This document shows positions 31,937-34,089 of a stretch of 34,089 nt of DNA, one piece after another. The DNA is taken from the NCBI RefSeq assembly GCF_001015055.1, contig NZ_BBWZ01000047.1:1-34089 (forward strand). Reading direction: 5' to 3'. The notes under the pieces are model-generated. The model made no database searches. It saw nothing but the letters and a program-made list of their open reading frames with translations, and was not told the origin of the DNA. Source of the stretch: Aneurinibacillus tyrosinisolvens. Lineage in GTDB: Bacteria; Bacillota; Bacilli; Aneurinibacillales; Aneurinibacillaceae. The translations under genes and the position numbers were made by a program. Position 1 is the first letter of the stretch, and each line of letters opens with the position of its first letter.

Positions 31937-33093
31937 TCACTCCTGCTCTCTCCTGCTCTCTGTATGGTGGTCCCGCATTAGAAAACTAAACAGGAAACCG
32001 AAAAATGACAAAACCGACATCGTCAAATACAAGGCCGCTCCCCCATATGCATCAAAGATCCACCCGCCCAGAAAAGAGCCAATAATTCCCAACACCCCGA
32101 AAAACAGGACGGCAAGCATAGTTTGCCCTGTTGACTTCCACTCCTCCGGAACAATCGCATAAAGATATTGGATCGCCGCTGTATAGAAAACAACAAACGT
32201 GCATCCTTGCAGCAGCTGCAAATAAACGATCCACCGGGGGTCCGGAGCCAACGAGCAGGCGAAATACCGCAGGCAGTAAAGAACAGCCGCAAATGAAATC
32301 AGCTTGATTTCATTTCCTTTACGCAGAAAACGAAAGCTGATCGCAAAAAAAAAACGACTTCACTTACAGCCGCATAAAACCAGGCCTGCCCAACCAGCCC
32401 CGGTGTGCCCCCGGCAGCCTGAATGTAAATGCCTAGAAACATATCGTTCATACGGTGCGGGATGGCTGTTATAAGGATAAAAAGAAAGAACCATACGGTT
32501 TTCGGTTCGGAAAAGAACCTCTTTAAATTTTTAAGCAAAACTGGCTTGCCAGCGGCGGGAGCATCCGGCAATGTAAGGCAAATGAGAAGCGTGATGGCGC
32601 CATAGCTTAAAAATATATAGGCGAGGCTGCCCAGCCCAAAATAGTCGGATAGAAAACCGACAATGAGAGAAGTCGAGGCATACCCTGCAGCGCCGAAGGT
32701 CCGGATTGAACCAAAGCTGACACCCGTTGTCTCCGCCATTCGGTAATTAAGGCTTTCGGTTAAAGGGTCTGTAGGAAGAAAGAAAAAATACATGAGAATG
32801 ACAAATAAAAACAAAGAAAGGAACTGTATCGACTGAAACAGAACGAACCCTGTACAAAGGGAGAAGCCAAGCGTGATTCCCAAAACCTTCTTAATTGTTT
32901 TGTATTTATCGCTTATCATGCCCCAAAGCGGTTGTGATAAAATGCCGATAAAAGAGCCAGTACCAAGCAGCACGCCAATCCTCGCTGTTGATACCCCTTG
33001 TGAAGAAAGATAGACGGGAAGAAAAGAGATAAAAACAGCAAGCAAGGAAAAGTAAAAATAATTGTACGCTTTTAAACTCGCAGTAGAAAGCAT
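31937..33093 (-). pseudogene. MFS transporter (MFS_1-like, YwbF-type), split by a 1-base frameshift
   Basis: The expected product is about 385 residues with 12 helices. The first part (33093 down to about 32355) covers helices 1-8: FISFLPVYLSSQGVSTARIGVLLG, QPLWGMISDKYKTIKK, GSIRTFGAAGYASTS and MNDMFLGIYIQAAGG, typical of the LacY-like MFS_1 group that exports or imports sugars and nucleosides. The frame is lost at ten T (A10 at 32345-32354). With eleven T it continues FFFAISFRFLRKGNEIKLIS into LAPDPRWIVYLQLLQGCTF and VLGIIGSFLGGWIFDAYGG, ending at 31937. As written, the first frame ends at 32299 after a short false tail (LRSAFVFCVKEMKSS). Either a sequencing slip or a real disruption. AAAGGA lies 7 bases before the ATG. 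Confidence 0.8.
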
Positions 33094-33147
33094 TTCATTA
33101 TCCTTTCACGGGAAAAATATCATGGTATGTATCTGTTTTATCATAAC

Positions 33148-33174
33148 AAAAAGCCTGCCTTTATGCTGGCAGGC
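33148..33174 (-). terminator. Orphan terminator hairpin upstream of the MFS gene
   Basis: Minus strand: GCCTGCC-AGCATAAA-GGCAGGC followed by TTTTTGTT. A typical intrinsic terminator pointing at the MFS gene, whose ATG is 55 bp further on. No minus-strand gene ends here inside the window, so it may be an attenuator in the MFS leader. It gives no T-run on the plus strand. Confidence 0.75.
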
Positions 33175-33253
33175 CTAACACATTTATTCTGTTATGTTTT
33201 CTTACCCGCTCTCTTTCTCTCCGAAACACTTACTTTGTATCTAAAATGCTAAT

Positions 33254-33283
33254 TTGATGTCATGACCTACATTTCGTTATGCT
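33254..33283 (+). promoter_or_regulatory. Possible promoter of the racemase gene
   Basis: TTGATG (33254-33259), an 18-bp spacer, TATGCT (33278-33283), about 68 bp before the ATG at 33351. Moderate match only. The 256 bp between the divergent MFS and racemase genes hold this and the orphan terminator; I see nothing else there. Confidence 0.35.
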
Positions 33284-33350
33284 AGAAATATCCAATAAAA
33301 GTATAGTACACGATTTTTATTTCATTTCGAAGAGGGAGGAAATAAACAAA

Positions 33351-34067
33351 ATGAAAACAATTGGCTTAATCGGTGGAATGAGTTGGGAATCTTCTATTTT
33401 GTATTATGAAATGATAAACAAGGAAGTAAGAAAAAGACGAGGCGGGCTCCATTCCGCTCCATGCCTTATGTACTCGTTCGATTTTGAGCCTGTAAAACAA
33501 TTACAGCATGAAGGAAAGTGGGATGAAGCAGCCAGTCTTCTGATTGAAGCGGCACAACAACTGGAAACGGCTGGAGCGGATTTTATTGTATTGTGTACGA
33601 ATACGATGCATAAAGCAGCAGAAAAAATTGAGTCAAGCATTCATATTCCTTTTTTGCACATTGCAGATGCAACAGCCGAGGCGATTACACATGAGAGGAT
33701 AAAAAAAGTTGGTTTATTAGCTACCCAATTTACAATGGAAGAATCGTTTTATAAGGGCAGGCTGCAGGATAAATACAACCTTGAGGTCGTTGTGCCAGAC
33801 GAAGAGGAGCGAAAACTCGTTCATTCGATCATTTACGACGAGTTATGCCGCGGTGAAATAAAGGATTCATCAAAAAAACAATATACGAAAGTGATAGAAA
33901 ACTTAATTGAAAACGGAGCGGAAGCGATTATTCTTGGCTGCACTGAAATCACTCTGCTCATAAAGGAAGAAGACTGCCGTGTTCCTGTTTTTGATACTAC
34001 TTTTCTGCACGCCGTTACAGCAGTAGAGTATGCTTTAGAAGATTGCGATATAGTAAGCAAGAAATAA
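33351..34067 (+). CDS. Aspartate/glutamate racemase family protein
   Basis: 238 residues. KTIGLIGGMSWESSILYYEMIN is the family N-terminus. The two catalytic cysteines are in ADFIVLCTNTMHK (Cys near 85) and AIILGCTEITLLI (Cys near 198), the pair that abstracts and returns the alpha proton without PLP. Lengths of 225-240 are normal for aspartate racemases. The exact amino acid is not readable; the set also includes broad-specificity members. The start at 33351 has GGGAGG 11 bases upstream, and an earlier in-frame ATG at 33279 would add 24 residues that overlap the promoter. It is the last gene in the window, near the edge; no terminator is visible in the 22 bp left. Confidence 0.88.
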   Translation: MKTIGLIGGMSWESSILYYEMINKEVRKRRGGLHSAPCLMYSFDFEPVKQLQHEGKWDEAASLLIEAAQQLETAGADFIVLCTNTMHKAAEKIESSIHIPFLHIADATAEAITHERIKKVGLLATQFTMEESFYKGRLQDKYNLEVVVPDEEERKLVHSIIYDELCRGEIKDSSKKQYTKVIENLIENGAEAIILGCTEITLLIKEEDCRVPVFDTTFLHAVTAVEYALEDCDIVSKK

Positions 34068-34089
34068 TTAACCCTATGCTATTTATTTA

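Noticed and set aside
1..34089. CRISPR array, insertion sequence, tRNA or prophage
   Set aside because: I saw no spaced direct repeats of CRISPR type, no transposase or integrase, no tRNA-like cloverleaf with CCA/TψC pattern, and no phage genes.

Overview
The window looks like chromosome from a spore-forming, motile Gram-positive of the order Bacillales. The evidence is a spoVACDE operon with a sigma-G-like promoter, an acpS-nnrD-ydcC block, a sigma-D-type promoter in front of flagellar stator genes, an RsbR-type stressosome protein, AGGAGG-type ribosome binding sites with frequent TTG/GTG starts, and a lysine 2,3-aminomutase (kam/yod) locus like that of Bacillus. The genus is not certain; the Aneurinibacillus/Brevibacillus group would fit but cannot be proven from the sequence alone.

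Layout. 1-280: tandem promoters and leader of an rRNA operon that leaves the window on the minus strand. 281-9078 (all minus): motA-motB (sigma-D promoter), a HEPN-like unknown, an AI-2E family transporter, a secreted N-acetylmuramoyl-L-alanine amidase, acpS, the bifunctional NAD(P)HX repair enzyme and a YdcC-like lipoprotein. 9113-15052: mostly small minus-strand units (TenA, a secreted unknown, an LCP cell-wall ligase, ccdA plus rhodanese, an isochorismatase-fold hydrolase, an SCP2 protein) and one plus-strand RsbR paralogue.

15069-25160: the beta-lysine locus. One minus-strand operon encodes a class III aminotransferase, both CoA-transferase subunits and an M20 deacylase (yodT-S-R-Q like). 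A divergent PucR-family regulator faces it across a 21-bp palindrome. Next come ablB (beta-lysine acetyltransferase, minus), a PAS-AAA-Fis sigma-54 activator of the KamR type (plus), and kamA-yokU (plus). Good sigma-54 promoters precede both ablB and kamA but not yodT. This suggests that beta-lysine/acetyl-beta-lysine synthesis is driven by sigma-54/KamR, while the catabolic operon is controlled separately, perhaps by the PucR-type protein.

25175-27155: spoVAC-spoVAD-spoVAE, closed by a 22-bp perfect hairpin with no U-tract. 27224-34089: a DUF421 membrane protein, a surface acyltransferase, a ClpB lacking the N-terminal domain, a 69-residue unknown, an MFS transporter and an aspartate/glutamate racemase family protein.

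Three genes (motA, the acyltransferase, the MFS transporter) are each broken by a one-base change in a homopolymer run (C6, A7, A10 on the plus strand). Either the assembly has homopolymer errors or these are slippage-prone loci for cell-surface functions. I found no CRISPR, IS element, tRNA or prophage. The best candidates for something new are the split regulation of the kam locus with its PucR partner and palindrome, the HEPN-like protein, and the N-domain-less ClpB.
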